Assembly (NCBI RefSeq): GCF_005405245.1
Contig: NZ_BJDR01000001.1
Span: 1 to 64,000, forward strand
Source of the DNA: Enterococcus nangangensis
GTDB lineage: Bacteria > Bacillota > Bacilli > Lactobacillales > Enterococcaceae
Direction of reading: 5' to 3'
DNA: 64,000 nt
Notes under the pieces: model-generated
Seen by the model: only the letters and a program-made list of their open reading frames with translations
Database searches by the model: none
What the model was told of the DNA's origin: nothing
Made by a program: the position numbers and the translations under genes
In this document: positions 53,173-61,878 of the stretch, in pieces
How the letters are laid out: every line of letters starts with the position of its first letter
Numbering within the stretch: the stretch's first letter is position 1

Positions 53173-53235
53173 AGTTTACCAATACTACTTATTGATTGGT
53201 ATCACCACAAATAAGAACGAAAGAGAGGGAAAGAC

Positions 53236-53775
53236 ATGCAGACACAATCGAAAGTTTTGAAGCGTCCTTTGTTGAATTGGCTCGCTAAAAGTAAGACGAC
53301 CAAGCGAAGCCTAGCCGATGATTTAAAAGTTTCCAGACAATCTCCTAGTGACTGGACCGCTGACAAACCTAAACCAGTCACACCAGAAAATGCCGTTAGA
53401 ATTTCCGATATTGCCAACGACACGGATTTAACAATGCAAATCATCTGGAAGTTTTTCGGGATATTTAGACCGCTAGACGGTGATATGTACCGACAAGACT
53501 TGTCTTCAACCGACAGCCTTCGGGAACTTGAGGAAAACGAGAGGGACGAAGCAAAACAACTAGCACAGCGAGTTTTGCTAAAGCAAGTCCACAAATTAAA
53601 AAAAGCCGATTACGACTTACTGCTCAAATTTTCCAAGGAACAAGCTGAAGCGGTTTTCGCAAATATTCAATATCTCAATGCTTTGTGTGAGGTGCAGAAT
53701 TTATCCATCATGGATTTATTCGAGTATTTTATGCCGATGTGGCAAGAAGCAGGGTATTTCGGAGGTGACAACTAA
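53236..53775 (+). CDS. phage HTH regulatory protein
   Basis: 179 residues. TTKRSLADDLKVSRQSPSDW is a helix-turn-helix with DNA-recognition appearance; the C-terminal half is helical. Common as a second regulator in early regions of Lactobacillales phages. GAAAGAGAGGG precedes ATG 53236. The stop overlaps the next start by one base. Confidence 0.6.
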   Translation: MQTQSKVLKRPLLNWLAKSKTTKRSLADDLKVSRQSPSDWTADKPKPVTPENAVRISDIANDTDLTMQIIWKFFGIFRPLDGDMYRQDLSSTDSLRELEENERDEAKQLAQRVLLKQVHKLKKADYDLLLKFSKEQAEAVFANIQYLNALCEVQNLSIMDLFEYFMPMWQEAGYFGGDN

Positions 53776-54032
53776 TGCCGTTAAAAAAATCGAAGATGGC
53801 GCCAATTGTACCATTACCATCAAGGACAGCTAAAAAGCATGAATCTAAGTGGATTACTCAGACGGAAGTCGCCAAGCGGCTAGGTGTATCAAATAGTTGG
53901 GTGAGTACCCACACAAGTCAACCAATTGACCCAATCCCGCACCGCCGATTGCTAGGTAAGCTGCAATACGACTTCGAAAAAGTCGAAGAATGGGTAAACA
54001 AAAATAGCGAGTATACGGGAATGGAGGCCTAA
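53775..54032 (+). CDS. small excisionase-like HTH protein
   Basis: 85 residues; WITQTEVAKRLGVSNSWVSTH then LGKLQYDFEKVEEWV is the winged-helix pattern of MerR/Xis-like DNA-binding proteins. It may be the excisionase of the prophage or an early regulator. GGAGGTG lies in the end of the preceding gene. Confidence 0.65.
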   Translation: MPLKKSKMAPIVPLPSRTAKKHESKWITQTEVAKRLGVSNSWVSTHTSQPIDPIPHRRLLGKLQYDFEKVEEWVNKNSEYTGMEA

Positions 54033-54034
54033 AC

Positions 54035-54229
54035 GTGAAATCAATTAGACGACAATTTTTTATTTATCTCGTGGCTTTGGTAGCCGTGAGCGGGGGATTT
54101 ATTTTAAGTCAATACGGACTAATCGCCATCGTGCTAATCTTTGCACCAATCGCATTGCTACTGCTCATGGGCTGGGACGAGAACCGCTACAAAAGAGCAG
54201 AAAAAAAGACTAGCGTCCGCCAACGCTAG
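54035..54229 (+). CDS. small two-TM membrane protein
   Basis: 64 residues. GTG 54035 behind GGAGG. Two hydrophobic helices (FIYLVALVAVSGGFILSQ and LIAIVLIFAPIALLLLMG) and a basic tail (RYKRAEKKTSVRQR) suggest a cytosolic C-terminus. Phage early regions often carry such proteins; superinfection exclusion is possible but unproven. Confidence 0.6.
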   Translation: MKSIRRQFFIYLVALVAVSGGFILSQYGLIAIVLIFAPIALLLLMGWDENRYKRAEKKTSVRQR

Positions 54230-54292
54230 CCAGTTAGAAACATTTGTAAATATTTTATACGTTAATTTTAACACGAAAGAGAGGAAAGAACA

Positions 54293-54655
54293 ATGCTACC
54301 AAGTAACTATGATGCCATCATGGCAGACGAAAGTAGCCATGTGATGGTCAACACTCACAGGGATGTGCCAACGGAAACTTACGAACAAAAGAAACTCCGC
54401 TACATTTTAGAAATCACAACCAAGCCAAGAACACGCAAAGATTTTTATGATGATCCAATCGATAAAAATGATTTCGTTTACGAAGTCGAGTTCATCGAGT
54501 TTGATGTATCAGACTACCGTATGGACCAGTACCGAGGGACAGCAATCCTTTTACAAGGAAATCTAGGGACTTTCCTAGAGGAGCACGACGATTTTATCAC
54601 GCTTGAATTTATCGGACGAGGTTCCGATTACTTTAAAACTTTGGAGGACGAATAA
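54293..54655 (+). CDS. conserved phage protein, unknown
   Basis: 120 residues, acidic, no TM. No domain recognised. AGAGAGGAAAG precedes ATG 54293. It ends immediately before the bet start, so it is in the recombination operon and may take part in early DNA metabolism. Confidence 0.6.
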   Translation: MLPSNYDAIMADESSHVMVNTHRDVPTETYEQKKLRYILEITTKPRTRKDFYDDPIDKNDFVYEVEFIEFDVSDYRMDQYRGTAILLQGNLGTFLEEHDDFITLEFIGRGSDYFKTLEDE

Positions 54656-55465
54656 ATGGCAAATGAACTTTTAGAAAAACCAGTAATTTATGAAGTTGAC
54701 GGAGAAGAAATCAAGCTTACTGGAAACATCATTAAGAACTTTATTGCAAAAGGAAGTAAAAACATTACAGACGAAGAAGTGGTTAGCTTCCTTCAACTTG
54801 CTAAGTATCAAAAACTTAACCCGTTTTTAAATGAGGTGTACCTAGTTAAATTTGGCACAACACCAGCTCAAAACATTGTTAGTAAGGAAGCGTTTATGAA
54901 ACGTGCAGAGCAAAATCCAAATTTTGAAGGATTTAAAGCGGGAATCATCGTGGAAAGAGACGGAGAGATGGTTAGATTGCCAGGAGCTATGAAGCTTTCT
55001 AAAGACAAGCTAATTGGTGGCTGGGCTGAAGTATATCGCTCAGACAGAAAAATGCCTATTGAGATTGAAATTTCTATGGAAGAATTTTCCAAAGGTCAAT
55101 CTACTTGGAAGACAATGCCAAGCACGATGATTAGAAAAACGGCAATAGTTAACGCGTTGAGAGAGGCATTTCCTAACACGCTAGGGGCTTTATATACTGA
55201 GGAAGACCGAAGCCCTAACGAAATAAAGCAAGCTATCCCAGTTAAAGAAAACAAGGTAATAGATAAGCTAGAACAAAAAATAAAAAAAGCTGATGAAATC
55301 ATAGAAGTTGTACACGAACCAGAAATAGCTATCCCAGTTAAGCCTAAAGAGCAACATGCAGAACAGCTCCAAGAAAATCTAGATTTGAAATATACAGGAG
55401 CAACGCCAGATTTTAGTAGGGAGGAAGGCTTCGATGACTATGACGAAGAAAACCTTCCTTTCTAG
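54656..55465 (+). CDS. bet: phage recombination protein Bet (single-strand annealing)
   Basis: 269 residues. VVSFLQLAKYQKLNPFLNEV, YLVKFGTTPAQNIVSKEAFMKRAE and MIRKTAIVNALREAFP are motifs of the Red-beta/RecT annealing proteins. It pairs complementary strands in phage recombination with the exonuclease encoded next. The C-terminal tail is variable and acidic, typical of proteins contacting SSB. GGAGGACG precedes ATG 54656; overlaps the nuclease gene by 32 bases. Confidence 0.88.
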   Translation: MANELLEKPVIYEVDGEEIKLTGNIIKNFIAKGSKNITDEEVVSFLQLAKYQKLNPFLNEVYLVKFGTTPAQNIVSKEAFMKRAEQNPNFEGFKAGIIVERDGEMVRLPGAMKLSKDKLIGGWAEVYRSDRKMPIEIEISMEEFSKGQSTWKTMPSTMIRKTAIVNALREAFPNTLGALYTEEDRSPNEIKQAIPVKENKVIDKLEQKIKKADEIIEVVHEPEIAIPVKPKEQHAEQLQENLDLKYTGATPDFSREEGFDDYDEENLPF

Positions 55466-56240
55466 CGAAAATTACTATGGAAACGAGGCTAACTGGCAGT
55501 ATATGTCAGTTAGCCAATATAAAAGGTTTTTAGAGTGTCCTGCATTAGCTATTGCTGAATTAAACGGCTGGGAAAGTAAAGCTGATAAAACAGCTTTATA
55601 TGTTGGAAATTATGTTCATAGCTTTTTTGAAAGCTCTGAGGTTCATGAGAAATTTAAAGAGGACAATAAAGACATTATGTTTTCTTCCAGAAAGCCGTTT
55701 GGACTATTGAAAGCATATCAAGTAGCAGAAGATATGATCCAAGCGTTAAACCATCAGCAAGCTTTCAAAACCTTATATAAAGGAGAAAAAGAGCACATTG
55801 TTCAAGGCGAGTTGTTTGGTGCTGATTGGAAAGGGAAAATTGATTGTTTAAACGTCAAAGAAGGTTATTTCGTAGACATCAAAACTCATGCTGGCGATTT
55901 TAAAAAGAAAGTATGGAATGACCGCTACGGAATGCGAGTGAGTTGGATAGCAGATTACGGGTACTACTTACAAATGGCTGTTTACCGTGAGTTATTACGA
56001 ATGGAATTTAACAAAGACTTCACACCGATTATTGCAGCCGTTAGTAAACAAAGCCCACCAGCTTTTAAGCTTTATGAATTACGAGAAGATATGATGGCTT
56101 TTGAATTAGAAGAATTAGAAAGAAGCCTTCCTAGTATTTTACAAATGAAATATGGGCAAGAAGAACCTAAGCATTGTGGTTCTTGTGAATATTGCCGTGA
56201 AACGATGCAAGTAACAGAATTTAGCGATACAGAAGAATAG
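55434..56240 (+). CDS. PD-(D/E)XK exonuclease, DUF3799 type
   Basis: 268 residues. GELFGADWKGKIDCLNVKEG then YFVDIKTH gives the PD-(D/E)xK residues (Asp, Asp-Ile-Lys). Four cysteines at the end (CGSCEYC) may bind a metal cluster as in AddB-like nucleases. It is the exonuclease partner of Bet. ATG 55434 behind GGGAGGAAGG inside bet. Confidence 0.82.
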   Translation: MTMTKKTFLSSENYYGNEANWQYMSVSQYKRFLECPALAIAELNGWESKADKTALYVGNYVHSFFESSEVHEKFKEDNKDIMFSSRKPFGLLKAYQVAEDMIQALNHQQAFKTLYKGEKEHIVQGELFGADWKGKIDCLNVKEGYFVDIKTHAGDFKKKVWNDRYGMRVSWIADYGYYLQMAVYRELLRMEFNKDFTPIIAAVSKQSPPAFKLYELREDMMAFELEELERSLPSILQMKYGQEEPKHCGSCEYCRETMQVTEFSDTEE

Positions 56241-56251
56241 GGAGGAAAGCC

Positions 56252-57076
56252 ATGAATAATTATTTTCCTCACGATAGCAATTCTAGAAATTCCGATAAAT
56301 TACTTCCTGTTCGTATGAAATTTGGCGCCGAGGGTTACGGCATTTACTTTATGATTTTAGAACGTCTCCGAGAAGAAAAAACATACACGAGTGTCAAAGA
56401 TTATAACATGATAGCCTTTGACCTTCGTGTAGATGCTCAAAAAGTAAAGAGCATAGTTGAGGACTTTGGGTTATTTGCCTTCACCGATGATGGTGAGTGT
56501 TTCTACTCCGAAGGATTCCTTAAACGCATGGAGATAAAAGACGAAAAATCAAAGAAAAGGTCAGATGCTGGTAAAAAAGGGGCAGCTAAAAGATGGCAAA
56601 CGGATAGCAATGCCATAGCAATGCCAATAACAAACGATAGCAAGGAAAGTAAAGAAAAGGAAACTAAAGAAAAGGAAACTAAAGAAAAGGATAGTAGAGC
56701 AGAAGAAAAGCAAAAAGAAGAGGCTGCTCCTGCTAATTCCGAGAATATGTTTCAGGCTTATCAACATTTCTTTGGCCATGGCTTTAGTCCAGTACAGGCT
56801 GAGGATATGCATAAATGGGCAGAGGACATAAGCGAGCCTTTAGTTATCGAAGCTATGAAAAGAGCAGCAATAGGCATGAAAAGCTACGGCTACTCAACGG
56901 GGATTATGAAGAAATGGGCTGATAAGGGCATAAAAACCATCCAAGGTGTCACTGAAGATGACAAAAGGTTTAATAGCTCTCAAGGCGCAAGAAATGACCG
57001 CAAAACCGCCAATCAGCTAGAAATGGAACGGCGTGAAGCTGAAATTGAGCGAGATTATGGCACTTTGCCATTTTAG
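56252..57076 (+). CDS. phage replication protein, DUF4373 (Lin1244/Lin1753) type
   Basis: 274 residues. Residues 1-100 (FPHDSNSRNSDKLLPVRMKF, EGYGIYFMILERLREEKTY) are a Lin1244/Lin1753 winged-helix domain; then a repetitive KEKETKEK linker and a DnaD-like C-terminal helix bundle (VIEAMKRAAIGMKSYGY). It probably opens the origin and recruits the DnaC-like ATPase encoded next. Confidence 0.85.
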   Translation: MNNYFPHDSNSRNSDKLLPVRMKFGAEGYGIYFMILERLREEKTYTSVKDYNMIAFDLRVDAQKVKSIVEDFGLFAFTDDGECFYSEGFLKRMEIKDEKSKKRSDAGKKGAAKRWQTDSNAIAMPITNDSKESKEKETKEKETKEKDSRAEEKQKEEAAPANSENMFQAYQHFFGHGFSPVQAEDMHKWAEDISEPLVIEAMKRAAIGMKSYGYSTGIMKKWADKGIKTIQGVTEDDKRFNSSQGARNDRKTANQLEMERREAEIERDYGTLPF

Positions 57077-57087
57077 GAGGGAAGTAC

Positions 57088-57945
57088 ATGAAAACAGGTA
57101 TTCAACCGGCACAAACGGTAGGAGAGGCTATTACATTGCTAATTCAAAAGTATTTGTACGTGGTAGAAAAGCCTTGCCCGAACTGTAGTGGCGAGATGTT
57201 CGCTTGGCGTGAAGCTGAAGGACAAGAACCAAGATGTGCACCAGTATGTATGGCTTGCGGGTATGCTTCTAAGCTAAAAAGCGATGCAGTATCCACCGAG
57301 GCGATTTATCAAGCGAGCTTGAAGCAAAAGGCATTGCAGTACTTCCGGGGGTCTCTAGTTGGCAATAAGGATATGCTGAAAAGAACTTTTGACGACTATC
57401 ACGCAAAGAATGCAGAAGGCTTGCAAGCTAAACAAACCGCCATGAAGTTTTGTGAGAATGTCTTAAAAGGCGAGCAACCGCATTTCATCATGACTGGGAA
57501 TGTTGGAGCTGGAAAGACACATCTTGCAATGGCTAGCCTAAACGAGATTATGACTAAATCGAACTACGACAAGCGAGTACTGGCAATCAGCTATTCAGAA
57601 CTGTTAGAAAGTTTAAAGTTCGCCATGGGGAATGATGCTGCAAGAAAGCAACTCATGGCAAATCTCATGCAAGACATTAAGACGGCAGATGTTTTACTCC
57701 TGGACGACTTAGGAGCGGAGTTAGGACATGAAAATAATCGAGTATCGGCTACTGACTGGAATATTAAAACGGTCACAGAGATTCTAGATGCAAGAGCCAG
57801 CAAAGCCACAATCTTTACCACGAACCTTACCGGCAAACAAGTTGGGACTGCATACGGCAAGCGAGTCATTAGCCGACTGTTGCAAGGTTCAGATGGCTAT
57901 GTTGCGGCCTTTAACGAAACGAAAGACCACAGGGCGACTGCATGA
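57088..57945 (+). CDS. DnaC-like helicase loader ATPase
   Basis: 285 residues. N-terminal zinc ribbon (CPNCSGEM and CMACGY) and an IstB/DnaC-type AAA+ core: Walker A GNVGAGKTHLA, Walker B VLLLDDLGAE, sensor TTNLT. It loads the host replicative helicase at the phage origin. GGAGGGAAG precedes ATG 57088; overlaps rusA by four bases. Confidence 0.9.
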   Translation: MKTGIQPAQTVGEAITLLIQKYLYVVEKPCPNCSGEMFAWREAEGQEPRCAPVCMACGYASKLKSDAVSTEAIYQASLKQKALQYFRGSLVGNKDMLKRTFDDYHAKNAEGLQAKQTAMKFCENVLKGEQPHFIMTGNVGAGKTHLAMASLNEIMTKSNYDKRVLAISYSELLESLKFAMGNDAARKQLMANLMQDIKTADVLLLDDLGAELGHENNRVSATDWNIKTVTEILDARASKATIFTTNLTGKQVGTAYGKRVISRLLQGSDGYVAAFNETKDHRATA

Positions 57946-58412
57946 CAATGATCACCATCCCAATGCCGCCCAAGCCACAATCTAGACCACAGTCCACGAT
58001 AAGAAGAGGCCGTATCTTAGTTTACGAAGAAAATCCCATGACACTTTATAAAAGACGGGTGGCCGGTTGGGTTTATGAATCGGGCGTGAGCAAGATTGTA
58101 ACGGGGCCAGTGGCGCTCACGTTGCGGTTTTACATTGCCCCGCCTAAATACCTAGCCAAGGTCAAAAAGCGCCAAGAAGCGCTAAAAAATGAACAAATTT
58201 ACGTGGATAAAAAGCCGGATGCTGATAATTATGTCAAGGCTATCTTAGATGCGATTAACGGCATCGTGTACAAGGATGATGGTCAAGTTGCTAGCTTATC
58301 AGCGGTCAAGCTTTACAGTTACAATCCACGGACAGAAATCGAGGTGACAGTGCTTGAAGCAGAAAAGCGAAATGATACCGACACAACGACAAATACGAGC
58401 GACAAGACGTAA
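57942..58412 (+). CDS. rusA: RusA-family Holliday junction resolvase
   Basis: 156 residues. MPPKPQSRPQ at the start and DKKPDADNYVKAILDAINGI, VYKDDGQV carry the acidic catalytic residues of RusA. It resolves branched phage DNA before packaging. Overlaps the ATPase gene by four bases and the next gene at its end. Confidence 0.93.
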   Translation: MTMITIPMPPKPQSRPQSTIRRGRILVYEENPMTLYKRRVAGWVYESGVSKIVTGPVALTLRFYIAPPKYLAKVKKRQEALKNEQIYVDKKPDADNYVKAILDAINGIVYKDDGQVASLSAVKLYSYNPRTEIEVTVLEAEKRNDTDTTTNTSDKT

Positions 58413-58839
58413 ATTAGCACTAGATGCATTTGATCGCGGCGACCACGAGTTATCCATAAAACTATTTGGCGGCAATGCCGATAAACTTGATGTGAGCCAA
58501 AAAACTTTAGTGACTATGGACTTACCGGAGGACGTGCTAGACGAAATCAGACGGAAATATATTGCTGAGGAAATCAATCAAGCGGAGATTAGCGAGCAAT
58601 ACGGGATACACCGTACTAGGGTATGCCTTTACTGCAATCAGCAAGGATGGACGCAAGAACGTAAAAATAAGCATAGCCGAAATTATGCTAAAGCCGCGGT
58701 AGAGGTAGCTAGTCTTATCCGTCAAGGATTGACGGAAAAAGAAATTATGGCGCAAGGTTACACGCCGGGGCATATTAAGGCCGCACGAAGATTGTATAAA
58801 CTAAAAGGGACGAGGGGACGGAAATCTAATGACGATTAA
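58372..58839 (+). CDS. phage HTH protein
   Basis: 155 residues from ATG 58372 (an upstream TTG 58354 is in frame). EISEQYGIHRTRVCLYCNQ and KEIMAQGYTPGHIKAARRLY look like two helix-turn-helix segments. Role unknown; probably a regulator in the replication operon. Overlaps the dUTPase start. Confidence 0.6.
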   Translation: MIPTQRQIRATRRKLALDAFDRGDHELSIKLFGGNADKLDVSQKTLVTMDLPEDVLDEIRRKYIAEEINQAEISEQYGIHRTRVCLYCNQQGWTQERKNKHSRNYAKAAVEVASLIRQGLTEKEIMAQGYTPGHIKAARRLYKLKGTRGRKSNDD

Positions 58840-59335
58840 ATTTACAGCAACAAACGGCGCTCAATTGCCATGCAGAGCAACAAAGGGCAGTGCGGGTTAT
58901 GATTTTTACGCGACAGAGGACGCGACGATACCGAGTGCGTGGGGGGAATTTGATAATTATAGATGTGCCTATGCGGACGCGTTGAATTGGGATAGCGTTG
59001 ATAAAGCGAAGGAAACGTTTCTAAAATCCACCGCTTCAACCATCATCGAAACTAACATTGCAGCAGAGATGCCTAGCAACGTCTACCTGCAGCTTTGCCC
59101 ACGGTCAGGGTTATCTATCAAAAATACGTTAATCATGCCTAATAGCGTGGGAATTATTGACTCTGACTATTTTCCGAATACGGTCAAGTTTGCATATGTA
59201 AATCTTGGCGCAAATGATGTGCACATCAAAAAAGGCGAGCGCATCGGTCAAGGGATATTTTTAAATTATCTCACTGTGGACGATGATACCACGACAGCGG
59301 AAAGAGATGGTGGCTTTGGCTCAACCGGAAGATAA
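58829..59335 (+). CDS. dut: dUTP diphosphatase
   Basis: 168 residues, trimeric dUTPase type: motif 1 GSAGYDFYA, motif 3 PRSGLSIKNTLIMPNSVGIID, motif 4 (KKGERIGQGIF) and motif 5 RDGGFGSTGR at the C-terminus. An insertion at about 35-70 sets it apart from the bacterial form; phage dUTPases with such insertions can have regulatory roles, which is speculative here. GGGACGGAAA precedes ATG 58829. Confidence 0.92.
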   Translation: MTIKFTATNGAQLPCRATKGSAGYDFYATEDATIPSAWGEFDNYRCAYADALNWDSVDKAKETFLKSTASTIIETNIAAEMPSNVYLQLCPRSGLSIKNTLIMPNSVGIIDSDYFPNTVKFAYVNLGANDVHIKKGERIGQGIFLNYLTVDDDTTTAERDGGFGSTGR

Positions 59336-59615
59336 CGCCATCGAGAATGTTTGCCGCAACATCATGTGGTACGCCAGGACACACGACAAGATAGACGACT
59401 TGCGGATAGAGATGCAGGGGAGCTTTGGTGCTATGCGTGATGGCGTATATAATCCGACTGTTAGAAAACTAGTACGGATAGCTACGGCATTGGATATTGA
59501 TTTAACAGAAATTAGCATACTGCTAGAGTCGGAAGTTCCGGAAACGGAGTATCAGCGCGGGTATCGTGAGGGAGCCGAAAGTGTGCGGGATAAGGTTAAG
59601 GCGGCACTGGTTTGA
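59307..59615 (+). CDS. small phage XRE-like protein
   Basis: 102 residues from ATG 59307 (GGAAAGAG just upstream). MRDGVYNPTVRKLVRIATAL, DIDLTEISILLES is a helix-turn-helix-like segment. It overlaps the dUTPase gene in another frame. Unknown function. Confidence 0.5.
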   Translation: MVALAQPEDNAIENVCRNIMWYARTHDKIDDLRIEMQGSFGAMRDGVYNPTVRKLVRIATALDIDLTEISILLESEVPETEYQRGYREGAESVRDKVKAALV

Positions 59616-59632
59616 TTAAAGGAGGAAGCGGA

Positions 59633-60079
59633 ATGAAAACAAAATTTAGAGCGTGGGATAAAAAAGAAGAAGTAATGCGAGAAATTAAAGCATTGATTTG
59701 GGAAGAAAACAATCTGATAGCGCATTGCCCGCCAAGAGGACACGAATACAACGAGTGGTTTACCGTTGTATTGCAAGGATGTGAATACCAGCTCATGCAA
59801 TCCACAGGCTTGAAAGACAAGAATGGTGTGGAGATTTATGTTGGTGATATCGTCATTTTGACCAACAAGTCAATAAACTACGCCGATACCTATTGGCATA
59901 ACTATGCGGAGGTTTTCCAACACCCGAATGGTGCCTATCGCTTGAGAGGTAAAGGAATATATGAGACGGAACTTTACAGCAACAGAAAACAAGTAACTCT
60001 GAATGGAAATATTTATGAGACACCGGAATTGTTGGAAAACGACCGATTTTGTACAGAGACAGATGACCCGGATTATTAA
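59633..60079 (+). CDS. YopX family phage protein
   Basis: 148 residues. FRAWDKKEEVMREIKAL and QLMQSTGLKDKNGVEIYVGD, VVTLNGNIYE-type sequence are characteristic of YopX. Function unknown, frequent in phage early regions. ATG 59633 behind AAAGGAGG. Confidence 0.88.
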   Translation: MKTKFRAWDKKEEVMREIKALIWEENNLIAHCPPRGHEYNEWFTVVLQGCEYQLMQSTGLKDKNGVEIYVGDIVILTNKSINYADTYWHNYAEVFQHPNGAYRLRGKGIYETELYSNRKQVTLNGNIYETPELLENDRFCTETDDPDY

Positions 60080-60099
60080 TCAAACCTTGGAGGAAGAAG

Positions 60100-60309
60100 A
60101 TGAAGCACTATCTAATTAAATACGGTAGGTACTATCTCCTATCGGTTGATAGAAAAACAGACAAACATCCGTCTAAGTTAACGTTAGTAGAGTTTAAGAG
60201 CGGAGCGACATGGTATCAAAAAGAAAAAACGGCGGTTAGAAGAAAAAGCCGTGAAGAATGGGACGGCGAACAAAAAGTAAAACGAAAAAAGCCATCCCTT
60301 ACGGAATGA
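60100..60309 (+). CDS. small basic phage protein (69 aa)
   Basis: 69 residues, rich in Lys and Arg at the end (KVKRKKPSLTE). GGAGGAAGA precedes ATG 60100. No domain recognised. Confidence 0.55.
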   Translation: MKHYLIKYGRYYLLSVDRKTDKHPSKLTLVEFKSGATWYQKEKTAVRRKSREEWDGEQKVKRKKPSLTE

Positions 60310-60345
60310 CCTCGACAAGATTATTTTACCATAAGGGGTGAGCAA

Positions 60346-60840
60346 ATGGACTTATTTAATTTAGATGATTATCAAATTCCTACTGCCGATGAAGTGGATA
60401 TGGCCAAAACTAAAAATAATGTCGGTGTCTTCTTGATGGCTTATAAGTCAGTGCGGCAAAGAATCGGTTGCCCAAGAGAACCTAAAATCACATCTACCTT
60501 TGCAGATACGCCGGCATTTTCTAACGAGTTCCATTCCCAAGTTGAACAAATTGTGATTAAAAACGATTCAGACCGTGAGGAATTTTTACGCCTAAACGAA
60601 ATTTATCGGCGAGGGATTTCTTCCATTCAGCATCCTTTCTTGCCAGAGGTCACAGACCGTAGAAAATCAGTCTTTTATAAGCGTTATATCCAAGGATTAG
60701 CGATTTATCAGATAGCCTTAGAAATAGGGTACAGTGAGGATGTGGTAGCCGAAGAGAGCCGCGAAAGTTTAATCCAATTTGCAAATGCTATCGGAATTTT
60801 GGCAAAATCGGACTTTAAGCGGAGTTCGTCCGGCTTTTAG
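60346..60840 (+). CDS. ArpU-family late transcription regulator
   Basis: 164 residues. FYKRYIQGLAIYQIALEIGYS and the helix-turn-helix resemble sigma-like region 4, as in ArpU regulators of phage packaging and lysis genes. AAGGGGTGAG precedes ATG 60346. It stands just before the late region, whose promoter it probably activates (see 61068-61095). Confidence 0.85.
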   Translation: MDLFNLDDYQIPTADEVDMAKTKNNVGVFLMAYKSVRQRIGCPREPKITSTFADTPAFSNEFHSQVEQIVIKNDSDREEFLRLNEIYRRGISSIQHPFLPEVTDRRKSVFYKRYIQGLAIYQIALEIGYSEDVVAEESRESLIQFANAIGILAKSDFKRSSSGF

Positions 60841-61229
60841 TCGGGAATGTGTCGGCTATAAACCCTGCTCACACCGGTATAAATCGAGGTAGTATGTTAT
60901 TAGGGACATCTGGGCAAGCACAGTTGTTTTCAAACGCTAACCACCAAAAAACCAATTAAGGGAGTTGAAAAGCTTCCTCCTTGTATTTGACCTTACAAAC
61001 TAGGTTAGCGGTTATTTGAGGAGATGAGTACCAAGCTCACGTTAAGGTGCAATGCCTTTACTTCTCGTTGGCATAAGCCAAAATACACGTATACTGTTTT
61101 GCGTGTGTACAAGATTTTTCTCCTTTCTTTTGTTTAGTGGCTGCGGAAACAGCCACAACAGGCATATTCATACCGAGAGACCTTCCGAACGACGTCGGGA
61201 GGTTTTCTTGCGTTCTAGGGGGCGTTTAA
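60841..61229 (+). promoter_or_regulatory. late-control noncoding region with candidate late promoter
   Basis: 389 bases without a credible gene. Candidate promoter: TTGGCA (61068-61073), 16 bases, TATACT (61090-61095). The -35 is part of the palindrome TTGGC-ATAA-GCCAA (61068-61081). An inverted repeat CGCTAACC (60940-60947) / GGTTAGCG (61003-61010) and a hairpin GTGGCTG-cggaaa-CAGCCAC (61136-61155) suggest a structured RNA. A small ORF at 61052-61246 has no good start and is not called. Confidence 0.5.
61180..61208 (+). terminator. hairpin with terminator form before the late genes
   Basis: ACCTTCCGA / TCGGGAGGT (one wobble) followed by TTTTCTT. It lies between the candidate late promoter and terS, so an antitermination step or attenuation is possible. 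Confidence 0.6.
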
Positions 61230-61427
61230 ATGTACTGGTACGTTGAGTTAGCAAAAATATTAATACATAGTCACCCGCTTGTAATTCAGGCGGAGTTGCA
61301 CAAACAGTACAATCTCTTGGAATGTATGGAGCCTATGACAGACGAGGACTGCGACAGGTACAAACTTGTTTATCTGGGACATGGAGCAAGGGAGGAAATC
61401 ACAGATAAATTAAGCAGGTACGAATGA
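61230..61427 (+). CDS. small phage protein (65 aa)
   Basis: ATG 61230 behind AGGGGGCG. Begins MYWYVELAKILIHSHPLVIQ and contains DEDCDRYKLVYLGHG. No recognised domain. It is the first ORF of the late operon, 16 bases before terS. Confidence 0.6.
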   Translation: MYWYVELAKILIHSHPLVIQAELHKQYNLLECMEPMTDEDCDRYKLVYLGHGAREEITDKLSRYE

Positions 61428-61443
61428 AAGGAGTTGGCGCTAC

Positions 61444-61878
61444 ATGACTAAATTGACCGAAAAGCAGCAGCGTTTTGCCGATGAGTACATCATTAGTGGT
61501 AACGCCACTCAAGCCGCTATTAAGGCAGGGTATAGTAAACGGACGGCCAAACAGATTGGTCAAGAAAACCTGACTAAACCTGACCTCAAAACATATATAG
61601 ACAAACGTCTTGAACAAATCAAGTCCCGAAAAATTGCAAGTCAAGAAGAAGTATTGGAGTACCTAACTTCTGTAATGAGAGGCAATGAGCAAGAGCAAAC
61701 ATTAATTAATTCAGGCGAATGGCAAGAAATAACTGAAATTGATGTTGGCGCAAAGGACCGCATTAAGGCTGCTGAATTACTTGGCAAACGTTATGCCTTG
61801 TTCACTGACAAGGTGGACTTACAAACTGGCGATATCGTGATTAAGGTAGGTGATTGGGATGCAGACGAAGAAGATTAA
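61444..61878 (+). CDS. terS: terminase small subunit
   Basis: 144 residues, Terminase_2 family: LTEKQQRFADEYIISGNATQ, AAIKAGYSKRTAKQIGQENL, KPDLKTYIDKRLEQI. It binds the packaging site and recruits the large subunit. AAAGGAG precedes ATG 61444; overlaps terL by 20 bases. Confidence 0.92.
   Translation: MTKLTEKQQRFADEYIISGNATQAAIKAGYSKRTAKQIGQENLTKPDLKTYIDKRLEQIKSRKIASQEEVLEYLTSVMRGNEQEQTLINSGEWQEITEIDVGAKDRIKAAELLGKRYALFTDKVDLQTGDIVIKVGDWDADEED

Noticed and set aside
61052-61246. 64-residue ORF before terS
   Set aside because: Runs through the candidate promoter, hairpin and terminator and lacks a ribosome binding site.
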